Shown here piece by piece: positions 38,701-53,700 of a stretch of DNA of 64,000 bases. The notes under the pieces were generated by a model. That model searched no databases. It saw only the letters and a program-made list of their open reading frames with translations, and was not told the DNA's origin. The stretch is from Phymatolithon calcareum (lineage: Eukaryota; Rhodophyta; Florideophyceae; Hapalidiales), in the NCBI GenBank assembly GCA_977006965.1, contig OZ345378.1:372001-436000 (forward strand), given 5' to 3'. Each line of letters starts with the position of its first letter. Positions within the stretch are counted from its first letter, which is position 1. The translations under genes and the position numbers were made by a program.

Positions 38701-41700
38701 GGACAGCGGTGGGAAAGAGGTACGCGAGATGCTTGCACGACATTTGCGCCAGTCCGATATACCGCGGGTAACGGAAGCGTTGCGATACATTTCCGAAAGA
38801 ACAACTTCGCGACATAAACGTAATCATTAATAACTGAGGGCTGAAATCATGTAAGACGGACTCCATACTTCTTGTCGGCGTCTATAGTAGCATGTTCACC
38901 ATCGAAGGAACGGAAATGCGAACTTGACGGCTGTAATTCGGTTGGTATGTTGAGCAAATGTGTTCGTCTTGTCTAAGAAGTAGATAATTGTTGTTGACTT
39001 CCAGGTTACAAATCAAGCGTGATCTTTTTCAAGACGCGGAAGAATCCTTCTCGAACATGGCAGAGACCGGAACCATTTCCTGCTACCCGAACGGATCACA
39101 GGTCCGGAAGTTCCGAGTGCCCCTATTATGGCGCGCTTGTGCGCACCGCTGAGAAAACAAATGGATGAAAGCATTGGCGGAAAGATTGTTGAGGCTGGCT
39201 CGATCTCAACATGAACCATTGTTGCCACACGTTGCAAACTGATTCGCAAAACGATACAAATTTGTCATATAGTCGCCGCTGGTTGGTTGTACGCTCTCGG
39301 TGATTCAGCGAATAGATGGAGCGAAAATCTTCCGTTGAACAAACTTGCCTGGGCTTCATTCCAGCTCTCTCGCCGTCGAACAGTTTCCGATCCAGAAGCC
39401 GGCGTCTTCCCTCCCGATCTCGAATCGCAAATCCTAGATCGCTCAAAAATGGCGATTTCCGCTGTGCATGCACGTTCCGTCTTCGATTCGCGTGGAAATC
39501 CCACCGTCGAGGTCGATATCACCACTCCCAATGGAAAGTTCTCGGCCATCGTTCCATCCGGTGCATCCACCGGTGAGTACGAAGCGCTGGAACTTCGTGA
39601 TGGAGACATGTCCTCCTATCTCGGCAAGGGTGTCGATACCGCCGTGAACAATGTCATTTCCATCATCGGACCGGCTCTCATTGGTATGGATCCTACTGAT
39701 CAGGACGCTGTGGACGCGACGATGATTGAGCTAGATGGCACCCCCGGAGGATTCAAGAAGAAGCTAGGTGCTAATGCGATCCTCGGTGTCAGTATGGCTG
39801 TGGCTCGCGCTGGTGCTGCCGCCAAGCAAGTCCCATTGTACAAGCACATCAACGACCTTGCCGGGTCTCCCAAGATGCTTCTACCCGTCCCGTCTCTGAA
39901 CGTTATTAACGGCGGATCTCATGCCGGTAATAAGCTCGCCATGCAAGAGTTCATGATTCTTCCCACTGGCGCGTCCTCTTTCAAGGAGGCTATGAAGATG
40001 GGAGCGGAGACCTATCAGTACTTGAAGAAGGTTATCAAGAAGAAGTACGGTCTCGATGCTACTTCTGTGGGAGATGAGGGTGGATTCGCACCGAACATTC
40101 AGGACAATAATGAGGGATTGAAGCTTTTGCAAGAGGCCATCGAAATGGCAGGATACACTGGTAAGATTGAGCTTGGCATGGATGTCGCGGCAAGCGAGTT
40201 CTTCAAGAAAGATTCCAACATGTACGATCTCGACTTCAAGAACCCGGACAATGACGGCTCCAAGTGTCTCACCGGCGAGAAGCTTGGCGATTTGTACAAG
40301 GAGTTTGTGGCCGGGTATCCCATGGTGTCCATTGAAGATCCTTTTGATGAAAATGATTATGACTCTTACGCTACGCTTACCGCCGCGGTCGGTGAGAGTA
40401 CTCAGATCGTTGGTGACGATCTATTGGTGACCAATGTTGACCGAATCATCACGGCTATTGAGAAGGGCGCGTGCAATGCTTTGTTGCTGAAGGTGAACCA
40501 GATTGGGTCCGTCACCGAGGCAATTGCAGCGGCCACGATGGCGCGGGAAGCTAAGTGGGGCATTATGGTCTCGCATCGCTCTGGAGAGACCGAAGACAAC
40601 TTTATTGCCGATTTGTGCGTGGGTCTGGGAACTGGCCAGATTAAGACTGGTGCCCCGTGTCGCTCTGAACGCCTTGCCAAGTACAATCAGCTACTTCGTA
40701 TTGAGGAGGAGCTTGGTGATGCCGCAGTCTTTGCCGGTAAGAGCTTCCGCAGGCCCTTTGATATTTAAGAATCTCGTATTCATTGCATCATGTGTGGCAT
40801 CAGGTTCTTAGCGTTAGTTGCGCTTTGCTTTGAGCATTGTTAGTCAGTGTAGAATGTCGAAATCAACATAAAAGTTAGAATGGTGGGCACAGCAGCTGTA
40901 TGTCATGCGGTACTACTTTCAGAACGCTAGTCTGCGGGACGTGCTTTGGCACCTTTGACCTGGCAAAGCAGCTGGATCATTATCCAGTCTCGAGTATTCA
41001 CTGAATACTATTCGCTGTGTCGCGAAGGAATGATCACAATGGGTTGGCTTTTCCTCCTCTTTGGAGAAAATCCTGTTACTCTTCAAGAGAGGCCTTGGGA
41101 GCTTTTAAAATAAATCAACACATATCCCTTTTCCTCGAATTGCTTTCTCGACTTCACGTATCAAATGGTAAAATTGATCATAGTGTTACTATAAACTGAT
41201 GATAAGCACGAGGGGATTTCACTTCAAGCTCTCAATTTTCGTAAAGAACATTTTCTTCGCGCGCGTGAGGCTCTTCTGACCATTTTACTTCGTTCGATAT
41301 GTCACAGGAACCAATTTAAGTGTTTCCTTGCCCAAACTAGGGTAGCTCGAGCTTGAACTGGTGCAAGAAACGGGTCGTCCAACCCAACAATTGGTCTGAT
41401 TTAAGATAAAATTGTCAGCACTTTATGTTGCAACACGCGTAGCCCCTTCGCTTGAACTTCCTCCAGCTCTCTTGTGAGGGTTTAGTCGGCCGGGTAATTC
41501 TATCTCGGGCTAACCTCCTATCCATTACACTTGCGAAGTCTGCCGCTTCGTGACTGCTGCGCTGCGTCAGCGCCAATCACAACACTCTTAGAGAGTGTCA
41601 ATTCTGTTGGGTTAGGGCAACGGCAGGGGGAGACGATCTAACCAGGGTATAGGACTATCCGCTGGTCTAACTCCATTGCGCACTGCATAATCCATTTTCC

Positions 41701-44700
41701 GTCTCGGGTTACAAAAATGAAAGTGAAGCGATATAGAGTTTTTTTGTAAGGCCCCACGCATAGCAACACTTCGACATGCGTTTAATGTCATATCTCACTT
41801 GCACGTGCTACTCGGAAGGAAGGGTGAAATGCTTGGCTCTAGCGCACGCGAAATTACAAGTGAAACGGCGATTCTTGTGTCAATATGCCTATTCGTTCAG
41901 ATTATCGACAGAGCTGGCAGCTTCCTCCACGGGTCTCAATTTACCATGCACGAATTCCTCAGGACATTACCTAAACTCTTTTTCGCATAGTGCAAAACCC
42001 GGAGTATCTGGCCAAAAAATGAATAAATGAGGCTGCACCCGTCTAGATTCAACTCTGCAAATTGCGAACCACGATCTAAAGATCACTCATCCTAATCAGC
42101 ATGTGGCTTGCAAAGAACATTCGATAACTGCCAGAGGGCAATGAATCTGTGCAGCACATGTAGATGTGCGGTCCAGTCATTAGTTTGACGTATGTTGAGG
42201 GCATTGACGTGCTAGCACTGTGTACGTCCATGAAGTCGCTATGCACTCGAGGAAGTTGACGGAGATAAAGCGCTTCCATACAGTCTATTCCTGTCGTTCA
42301 AGATCCAGTCCAATAATAACGTGAATTGTTTTATAAACCCTGAGCTAGTGTTACTGTCGTTGGCTGGAAAACGGAAGTATTCGGACAAAATGCGAGGCTG
42401 AAGGGCTCAGAACTGCACGTATGACCGCGCTTGACTGTCAAGATCCGCCTGGGAATACTTATCAATTTCTGAAACAGAGGCTCGGTGCTCAGTGTAACCA
42501 CATCCAAGATTTAATTCTCGTTATGTGCCATTGTCTTCTCGAATTAGTACTTTGTCATATTAGAGACGGAAAATCGGATGCCCAAAAGTCCTTCGTTGTG
42601 GTGGTTCGAATTCTGGCCTTTAGTCCAGGCTCTCTTCTGGTCTTATACTAACAAGGCTAGTCTTCTGAGTAGCGTATTCGACAGTGGAACCCATGCCCTC
42701 AAGCAGGATTGTCTCGAGTTCACTTGTAGCGGTCCTCTATCAAAGTCTCAAGGAGGGCTTCAACGTCTACATGTCCCCATGAATATGTACATCTGGCCGT
42801 GTTCATCTACACAAGCTGAAGGGTTTGATCAGCTTCTTGCTCTTCTTTGCGTCGTTCAAAATCTCAGTTAACGTGCAGGCATATCTTCGCAAATGTCCTG
42901 AAGTTTGACCCACGTCCAATCGCGCTCGTCGAGTAATCCAACCCACTGCGCTTGAACAAAGATTCCATCGTCAGCTTCTCCAATTGTTATGAATTTGTCC
43001 ACCTGCTCATATCGCGCCTCGGTGTGCTCGGCGAAGTCCAAAGGGCCTTGGAAACTTCAGTCTTCTCTTGTCTCGCACAGTATAGTTGGAGCCGCGCACA
43101 GTGCACACGAGAAATATCGGATCCGTTAGGCTTAGCAACGTCGTACACCAAATCGCTCACGACAGAAACAATGCGGCGAGGTCCTAGCAAGCGAAATTGC
43201 ATCTTGTGTCCTTTTTCCTGTTCTCGCCTGACAAGTAAAAAGTCACCCACCGTAAAGCTGGTTTAATAATATTGGTGCGATTATTAGGGGAGCGCAGCTG
43301 CCGTGCTCGTGCCTTTGCCACGCTGCGTTCGCTTTCCTTGTGCATTTCGTTCATCGTGGCTTGCAATTTGTTCAACTCCATCTCTTGTTCTGCGCGCAGT
43401 AGATCGATGGGAAGAAGGTCTAAACTCCCAGGGAGCTTCGCATCACCATACAGCAACTTGCTCTTGGGTTTGAGCCCGGTCATGGCTTCAAGAGTCGATC
43501 AGTGTGTGCCGTCATCGCGACTACAAAGGCGTTCGAGTGGAGCCGCATCTAGTGCCATCATCACAATCGGTAATACAAAAGGCCAGTCGTGTGGACCAAG
43601 GTTGAGCTCTGTCATCAGCGCTCTGCAGGTGGCCATTACGTTTCGCATGTCAGTTAACAGCGACTTAAAAATGTTACAGAGGCGTTTGGATTTGGCGTAC
43701 GGAGGCATTGGTAGTTGCACTATTTTTCTTTCAAGGATAGACAAACCTTTATTTCAGTACAAATTCCCCGCCGGCCAGGCACAGAAAGAAGATCGGAGCG
43801 CTATGCAATCGCTTTAGGCTAACATCATTAGGCACATCTACACGGTGCAAGACCCAGCGCAAGCCCATCTGATGTTGCAGTCACTTGATTTGTTGCACTT
43901 TACGTACTTGAAGCTTTGCGAATATGAACGGGTCGTGTAACACCACGGATTTCCGGGAAAACCGTTGAAACAGCGCGACCAGCAGTAGCCTTTGTGGCAG
44001 CCGCATCTGTCAATCCCAGCACCGACTCCTTGGCATTGACCTCTGGCTGTGGAGGCCATGACGAGGATCATTGAGAGCAGGAACAAGAGAGTACCTTTTG
44101 AAGCCATGTATTCAAAGATAGGTCAATGGCGAACAGAGCTTTGGTCGGATTTTTTCAGGGAGCGTGCTGCAGGGCGACAAGGAAATACTGATTCATGCTT
44201 CCGCGCCCCGGGGTTCTTATACTGAGCAAATACGTGTTCAATAGAGATTGTGCAGGAATGCGACATGGGGTGTAATTGCGTGTACAAGCGTCGATAAATC
44301 AAGAGATGAATATTATTGCAATTGACAAACCGCTGAGAGCGTGGCGCGCGATCCAAGTGTGACAAAAGAGGGACATGCAGCTACCAAAACATTCCTACGT
44401 TATCTTCTGCTTTAATACTATAAGATAATGAAATGTAGCCAAGCTGGTTCTGTGAAACACATAATGGTCTCGCTATAATTAGTTTATCGAACACGACGCT
44501 TGGGAGTTTCAAGTTTTCTCAACTGCAAACTGTGTCAGATTTAACAGACATGATGCTGACTACACTGGAAGGCGTGAGTGCCGAGATCTCATTCTTTATC
44601 CATGTGTATCTCTACTTAGGGTTACACCTCCGGAGAGTCATCACCATCGCAACATTCGCATTAATAAGCCTTGCTGCCATTGCTGTTCTCCGACTAGGAG

Positions 44701-47700
44701 ACAGACAGTTTTTCACACTGATCTTGGATTTTAATACAAACAGCACATCTGCACGATCGTACGAGCTCACATGGTTCTGCATTTCGACGAATCCAGAGAT
44801 GTCAGTGAGAATTCCTGGTTCACAGTTTTTTCTGAAAGAAACTGTGACTATCAATAATCACGGAGTCGAGATATGTTCCTCCAACAATGCGTTGTTCTTG
44901 ATTGTCAACCGGCTCTGTGTGGTACCCGGGGTGAAAGAAATACACGTGCAAAAAATTCAGCGCGTGATAAGCCCAAGTTATGCACCGACTGAGCTTACGA
45001 ACTCCAAATCATTTCATTACTCATTGTGCACACTCATGCAGCTCTCATCATTAGTTTTGCCGTCTGCCGTAAAACTTCATTTCATCTACATTTTACATGC
45101 AGGATTATTTAAGAACTACTGGGAGCTGCTGATCCTGATACTGAAGTGGCTCTATAACACAGTGCTGCGGTGCTCGAAGCGACTTTGCCATTGACGACTA
45201 TCGTTCAATTGAATGTAGCTCTATCTTTCGTGCTTTGCTTCTTGCTTGATGATTCGTGTGCTCTCAGCTACTCGCCGAACTAGTAAGCTTTTCAAAGAGG
45301 CTTAGAATCCGAGGAGAACATAAAATTCGAACCCCGAATTGGCTACCCGACTCCCTTTTTATCGTCCACAGAACGACCTCTCTGTTGTACAGATGAGAGA
45401 CAGAAAACAGTCTTCGACACCGTCCTATTTTCTACTGTTTTCACTGGTTTTCAAAGATTTTGCAGTTTTCATCCTGTCGAACTGTCTTGAAAGTATAGGA
45501 TTCCTGTCGATCAAATAAAACACTCCTCCTAAGCTATTCGATTCTTAGCGAGCAACGGTGTAATTTTTTTTAAAAATCGACATTTACTTCAAACTAGAGC
45601 GAAGTAAACCGTGGACACTGTGCGGCAACACAAGTGCCCCTTGACCTTATTACTCCTCGAAACAGCGGAATCATCGTTCTTAGACGGTGCATGACCCAGC
45701 ACAATGCCACCTCCTGTACAAACTATAGACCAGTGGTGACACTCGAAGAACAAGGTTGACCTTGAGGGCGTAGGCCAGGACTTTGGTTAATTGGTTTAGG
45801 TGCGATGCCCTCCATTTTGGGAGAGGCCCACATCCCTCGCCTTTTATGCAGAAATTGTAACCTACCACGTAATAGAATGTCGAGTCAATCAGACTCAATA
45901 TTACTTGGCCACGCGCCTGTGCGCGTATCCATGTAATATTACATGTACCTGTAAAGGGGTTGGGCTGGCACCGTCTATAGTGCCCCAATGGCTTTGCGTA
46001 GCATTGCCATTCAAATTCTAAGCCCAATCTCTTTAGCCGCCTCTTTGGCGATCTTCTTCTTTTTGGATTTCTTTAGGAAAGCTTCCACTTCTTCCGGAAT
46101 ATCCTCATGTAGCTCCTTAATCGGCTGCCACGTCCAATCCTTCTTCTCTGGCAATCCCAGCCACTTCACTTGAATATCAAACCCTGATTCCTTGTCTCCT
46201 GTCATATCCATGAGCTGGTCTATAACTTCGTAGCTGGATTCGCTCTTTTCAATGTGGGCCATTAATTCTTGTGAGACCTCTTCTCCATCCTTATCAGCTC
46301 GGTACTTCAGAAGTCTTGCTGCATGAACTTTTTCGGTTTTCCCGGTCAAGATGCTTTCAACTTCGTAAACGAACTGGCTGCACACCTTTGTGATCCTCCT
46401 CAGACCGATCCATCTGTGCGACTGCTTATGTCCCTTATCTTGAGCCCGTCTCACCAGAGCGAAATCACCAATTCCAAAATTAGGACAAACTAAATTGGTT
46501 TTCTTGTTGTGTGACTTGATTTATTTCTGCCGTTTAGCCATTACCTTCGCACTCACAGCTATGTGCATGCTGTCAAATGCACTTTGAAGGGTTTCGATCT
46601 CGATAACCTGCATTGCGCGCACTTTGTCCATGCTATGCGTCTTTAACGTCGTCTCCCCCAACGCCGCAGATTTCATCACTTCCCGCTCAGGCTTGATACC
46701 CGTTATTACTTCCAACGGAGTCCTGAACGTACCATCTTCTTTAGCACCGAGACGCCTAAGCGGTGCCTCGTTTAGAATAGTTTGAATCATTCCCACCATA
46801 CTCGGCAAGTCCTGCGGACCAAGTTTTAGCTCCGACTGAAGGCATCGATAAGCTGCTTGTACATGCTTCATGCAGCTTTCTACGGTTCCATTCACCCACG
46901 GAGAGTAAGCTACGGTGAAGCTGTGTTGCACCTTGTAGTCTATTGCCAAATTACTCATTATCTCGTTTTTGAAGTGCGAGCCCTGATCGCTCACCCACAT
47001 TTTCATAACTGAAAACGTTCTTATCCACCGTGCTAAGCATTCTGCTGCAACCTCTGCACTTGCCTTTTTCGCCAAACACAGCCATAAATACGATGATAAA
47101 TCGTACCGAATACTAGAATGTACTTGTATCCTTCATTACCCATTCCCATGTACAAAAAGTCAAAATAAATGACTTCATTGGGCTTCGTGCCATGGAGAGT
47201 AGTTGGCAATGGTCTTGGTATCCTATGTCCAGTTTTCCCTGTCATGCAAAGAAGGCACATATTCACGAACTCCGCGATGTCCTCATCCATGTTCTTCCAA
47301 CGGTATGTCTCTTTCAGGATACTTCCTGTCGCCTCTTGCCCTCGATGTCCAGATTTTTCGCAGTGCGCCACGACCAACAGCTTCACTTGCAACTCGGAAT
47401 CGTCCCTCGGGACCCAAATTTTTCCGCCCAAGCGGTATAAACCGTCAGCATAAATGTGTGCCCCGTTGTCTAAGCATCCTAGATTTTTCGCTTGCGATTT
47501 CTTGATCATTTGCATGGATGGCCATACAAATCCTTTCTCCATGGGGGACTCAACCATGTCCTTCTCTAGTAACACATGAGTTATGCGTTTCACAGCCAAA
47601 CGCTTTCCTCTGTATCCCCTCCACCAACTTGTCATGATGTCGGCCATGATGTTCTTTTCACCCTCGATATGCTCGATGACGTAAGCGAATCTTGACAAAA

Positions 47701-50700
47701 ACAATCCCCAGCGGTGCAGTTTTGTTACCACATGTCTGCCAAGTGATGGATTAAGTGCCACTGGATTGAAGGCGAACAGCAAGTTCCTGTGGTCCGTGAA
47801 CACGTGTACTTTTTCTTCTGTTAACAACAGGTAATCCATCTTCTCGAAAGTCAAGTAAATGGCATATGCTTCCTTCTCGTAGGTTGTCCACCTTTCTTCA
47901 TGTCCTGAGAAGGCTTTGCCCAAGAACGCCAGTGGTTCATGTTTTTGATTTTCGATATCTTTTCCAAGTTCTCCTTTTTCGCATTTGGTCACCACCCCTG
48001 CCCAATATGCATCCGACGCGTCCGTATACACACATATATCTTTTCTTTCGTCGCGATGCGATAGTTTTGTCATGTTTTTCAACTGCTCCTGGAATTCTTC
48101 AAAGAGATGCCCATGCTCCTCCCCCCATCCCAAACTTGACAGAGTTATCTTTTGAATGGATTTCTTCTTTCGCGACCCACTTCGTTTGTAGGCCTTTTCC
48201 AGTAATGCTCTCATTGGAGCAATTCTGTCCTGAAAATCGGGGATCCCATTCGACATCCACTGAAGACAATGTACATATTCAGAAAGCTCTCCAGCATTAA
48301 TGGGTGTATGCATATCCTTGAACCCACTTAAATTCCTTGGATCGAATTGCACTCCTTTCCCGTCGATTACTCTTCCGCACCACCGCACTACAAGTAGGAA
48401 TAGGTGAAATTTCGTGATCCCAATCATCAAGTTGAACTCCCGGCAGACTTCGAGAAATTTTCTTAGTTTCTCTAATAATCCCTGCTCATGTTTGTGGTGC
48501 AACATGAAGTCGTCGAGCCATGCCTTGAGACTCTCTCGCATATGTGAAAACCATGGTTCCACTTTCGCTTGAAAGTTCGCTGCGGCATTTTTTGCTCCTT
48601 GAGTACACCGTGTCGGCTGTACTATTCTGTTTGACGTCATAAAGCTTAGCTTTTCTTGACTTTCCTCTTCCAAGGGTAGTTGCCAGTATTCACTGACAAA
48701 ATCGATTGTCGCAAAAAACTTACTTCCTGCAAGATCCGCCAGTTCAGAGTCTAAATGAGGCATGGCCATGAGACTGGTACCGTGTAGTGATTGACCGGAA
48801 CGTAGTCAAACGTAAGTCTGAATATAGCTGGAGGAGGTTTTGCAACCAGCACCGGTGCTGCAGCCCACTTTGCGTTTTGGTTCAGCTTCCCGAAGCCAAA
48901 TTCCAACACTCGATAGGTATATCCCTCCATGAACTTTCTGCCGTCTGCTGTATAACGTCGCGGCTTTGCCCTGAATGGTTTTGCTCCTTCAATGAGTTCC
49001 ACTTTCATTGGCTCCACTTTTTGCAGGAGGGCCCTTTCCCAAACGAATTCTGAGCACATCTCGATATTCATGCAGCATACTCTCGAGTTCCTGTTTTCCA
49101 CCTTGCGATATGCCCGACTTCACGGCTTCTTTCACTGCTGATTCAATCGCTTCATCAATTTGCTGTGGAGTATCATGTCCGAGCTCGAGCCATTCTTCAT
49201 CGTCACCCTCGAATGTCTCGTTTGGCCATCCTCGGTCTGCGTGGTAAACTCCTCTCTGCAGTAAACTGGCCACACTCCCTTCTGGGTAGTCTTGGTGCCC
49301 CATGAGTACTTCCATATCGACTGAGCTCCCTATCTTGTCAGCCGCGGCCATGGTCAACTCTTTGGTGTTGATTCCCAAGGATTCGAGAACTGGTCTTCCG
49401 AGTAATGGATCAGAGGCTTTTCCTGCTGCCACATACCACTTCAGTTTTCTCAATTCCAGATAGGATCCATGCCGTACAAATAGCTCCACGTTCAAAACCA
49501 CTTCCTTGTTGACTTCAATGTAGATCCCCTGTCCTTTAGGGTCTTCTTCCAACGCCAGATTATACTTTCGCGGGCTGTCGTAATATGTGACTTTCATGGT
49601 TGCATCCTTCTTCTTGAGATTCTCAAATAGGTCTTGAGGCATAAGGTTAATATCGGAGCCACCATCTACGCACAGAATGCGCTCCACGGTGTTAGCAAAC
49701 ATGGCGTTCATCAAGCAAGAGTTTAAATGCTTTTCATGCCCATTTCGTCCAACTTTCTTTGCCTCTTGGCCTTTTCTGGACTTCTTTTTCTCTTCGATGA
49801 GCTTCTTCGCTTCTTTAGCAGAGGTTCGATCACATCCGGTAGATACCCAGCGTCGCAATCCTTCCTCTGCACATTTAGGGTTGAGGCACAGCGAAGCACC
49901 TTTGCTGTCGCTGTTATTCTTCGATGAGTTTTTCGGAATGTTGGTAATATGCTTGCTCCTTCCTTTTGAGCTTGCCCCGACTTATTTATCCTCGACTACA
50001 TCCCGTGAAGAAGAGCCTAAATTTTTGTTTTCCAAGAACCATGTACTTCTCGCAATTGATTGCCTCTTGGCAGAGAACCTCACCGTAGCCTTTGACATCG
50101 GATTCTAGAGACTCTTGGTAGTCCATCGTCTTCCTCATTGCATCTTTGAAGTTCTTCGGGAACAGACGTCTCTGCAGGAGTTTGACTGTCATCTTAGGAT
50201 TTTTCTCCTCGGATTTGCAATTAGCATGTTAACTTTCACGCCTGTGATTGCTCTCTCGACCACACTTGGGTCGAAGGTGTCTTCCGCCTGTTGCACCAGC
50301 GACTTAACCCATTTCTCAATAAGCGTCGATGTAAGTTGACTGAACTCCTTCCCCGGCGGAAACGGTTCCAATTCTCCGAGAAAATGCATGCGCTTTAGGA
50401 GGCCAATATCAACCGAGATCTTGTAACTTGCCTTAGACAGGGAAGAATTTTCCTTCTTCTTCTCTGCAATTTCGTTTTTGTACCTTTCTCGAGCACGTAA
50501 AAATTTAGACACTTTGACCGGATCCACCGATTTCAATATCGGACGGCTGATCGGCGCGAACACTGTTGTTCCTTGCACCGTTCCACCTCTCTCTTCCATA
50601 TTCTCGCCTTCGTCCATCACGGTCCTTTCGCTCTCTCGCAACCCCACATGTAAACTCTCCCCAGGGATAGAAATTTCTATAGACCAGTGGTGACACTCGA

Positions 50701-53700
50701 AGAACAAGGTTGACCTTGAGGGCGTAGGCCAGGACTTTGGTTAATTGGTTTAGGTGCGGTGCCCTCCATTTTGGGAGAGGCCCACATCCCTCGCCTTTTA
50801 TGCAGAAATTGTAACCTACCACGTAATAGAATGTCGAGTCAATCAGACTCAATATTACTTGGCCACGCGCCTGTGCGCGTATCCATGTAATATTACATGT
50901 ACCTGTAAAGGGGTTGGACTGACACCGTCTACAAATCGCTAGAAGACGAACACTTTACGTATTTATAGCTCTGCGAATAGGTGCGGGTAGTGTAGCACCA
51001 CGGTTTCCCGGGCATGCCGTTGAAGCACGTAGACCAGCAATACCCCTTGTGGCAGCCGCACTTCTGCTTGTCACTCCACTTGATTCCTGTGCATGCGCCA
51101 AAAGCTGTGGAATTCACGGCGACGAGAATACAGACGGAAAGAACTACGGCGATCTTGGGGGCCATAACAGGGTTTCACGAAAACGACGATGACCTTTCTC
51201 TCAAGGTGTAAACCTAGTAAGGCTGAAAAGCGGCTCCGGTAATGATGGCGGGGGTGGTAGTGCAATGTACGTCCACCATTGCTTTCGTTGCTTATGTAGC
51301 TGCGGCGGATAGTTCCGGATTGCTTATGATGAGTTAGATCCGCTATAGTAACATCCAGCAAGAAATGCTTTGTGGATGCGTTTTTTTCCAAGCAAAAGGA
51401 GCTCAGCAGACACGAAGCACAGGTAACAATGCCTCAAAGAGAAGAACTATTTAAAATATAGTAAATTATCTTAATCTGAGTCGTGGCACGAGTGGACAAG
51501 GAGGGCTAGATGCGAGCAGGAAGGCTCTCTCTATTTGAACATCGTATGATATTTCCATGGTGTTCCATTCGATGCCGACACTCTTCGATTTCGTTAGCTT
51601 GGCTACATTTCACGATCTTATAGGGTTAAAACGCAAGTCAACGTATGAATGTTTTGGTAGCTGTGTGTCGTCTCTTTCGTCACACTTCATTGCGCGTTAC
51701 GCTCTCAACAGTTTGTCAATTGTAATCATATTCATCTCTCGATTCATCGACGCTAGTACACGAGATTTCCCGAAGGAGACCAGAGGTGGTTTATTGTAGT
51801 CCACTGAATCATGGTACATCAACAAAAATAGAAGCTCTTCATTGGACAGAATCCAGCCAAAACAACTTGGCACTAGGAAAGTTACCCCAAGCATCAGCAG
51901 ATGCGTTGAGCTATCCCCGACCGCTAGCGTTACCGTATGGTGACTAGAAAAGCCGCTCCCGTACAGTCTTAAGAGTGTTACTGAGGACTTTAAAAACTCA
52001 ACTACATAGTTGCAAATAAAAAATAAAAAAAAGCATATGCGTTGCAAACTTTAGATACCTGTCTTCTTCGGACACGCAATTCCACCGCATGTCGCATTCC
52101 TGCACGATCTCTATCGAAAATGGATTTGCTCAATATCCGAACCCCGTGCGCGGAGGCATGAATCAGTGTTTCCTTGTCGCTCTGCTGCACGCTCACTGAA
52201 ATAATTCGACGAAAGGGGTTTTTGTCACTGATCTATCTTGGATTGCATGGCGGCAAAAGGTACTCTCTTGTTCCTTTTTTATTGCAATTTTTTAAAGCCC
52301 CACAGTCATACGAATAGATGGGCAAGGCTTCCTCAGGTGCTACCCTCACTAGGGCGGCTCTTCTCTTATGTCTGGTATTATATCTGAGCCCCTAGTATGT
52401 ACTCGGTTGTACTCTCTTGTTCCTGCTCTCAATGATCCTCGTCATGGCCTCCACAGCCAGAGGTGTTGATAGATGCAAGGCTGGTCAGTCGGTCATGGTA
52501 ATGACATATGCGGCTGCCACAAAGGCTACTGCTGGTCGCGCTGTTTCAACGCTTTTCCCGGAAATCCGTGGTGTTACATGACCCGTTCATATTCGCAAAG
52601 CTTCAAGTACGTAAAGCGCAGCAAAGCACGTGATTGCAACGTCAAATAGGCTTGCGCTGGGTCTAATGATGTTAGCCTAAGCGATTACCTAGCACTCTAA
52701 TCTTCTCTCTCTGTACCTGACCGGCGGGGAATTTGTAATGAAATAAAGATTTGTTTATCCTTGCAAGGAATTACGCCGCTGCAAGTCGCATTCAGAAGTC
52801 ACTCTGTTGCAATCAATAGAGGCCGCATTCTAACTTTATTTGTGTTAAATAGTGCAACTACCAATACCTCGATACGCAGAATACAAAATTCTTCTCTGCA
52901 TTGTTAGCTCGTTGGATGTTTCAAGTAGAACATGCGCCACTTTCCCATGCACCCGTTCCGAAAATGAACGAGTTCTCATTCCCTTCCTTTGATTCATTCT
53001 CAGTTTTGAAACCACACTGTTGAGGTTGGTCGCAGACGATCCTCTGGTGATCGAGACAATGTCAACTGACGCCTTGTGTTGCTTGTACAATAGTTGCTCA
53101 CGCCTTTGGTTCTTCTTGCGTGAGCCAATATGGAAAGTGAAATAACAGAAACGTAATGCACGCTATTGCAAGTCCAGCCATCGTACAGTTCTGCGCCTTT
53201 TGTACCAGTAAGCTCGTCGGCAATGAGCTTCTCGCGCCTGTATAAGAAACCCTGGTGCATGTTGGAGCCGTATCGCTACATTGTCAACAAGTGTGTGATA
53301 TTCTTCTTGTGCGACGTGGGGCTGCTCCGCTTTCTCTTCCAGTTGTGGTCGTGCCGCATCAGTCCTTTGGTTGTACAAAAAACGTTTCTTTTATCCTTGT
53401 ACTGACAACTTCTGCGAGAGGATGAGGAACTGCCCAATTGATGAGGAAAAGCCTTCGGATGAGCACAGCAAATGCATATGTACGAAACATGCTACGAACG
53501 CTATCCGCAATTCCGACGTTGCGCAATGGATGGAAAAGGAGAACCCGAGATACATTGTGTCGATATGCCTTGTACCAGGACAGGTAGCTGTGAACCCAGA
53601 AGTCGACTTCTCGGTCAGCATGAAGTCTGACCTGGCGCTGATTGTCATTGTAGTGCCACAGCAGTGATGTGCGGCCTACGTGGTCACGTGTGCAGTGCAG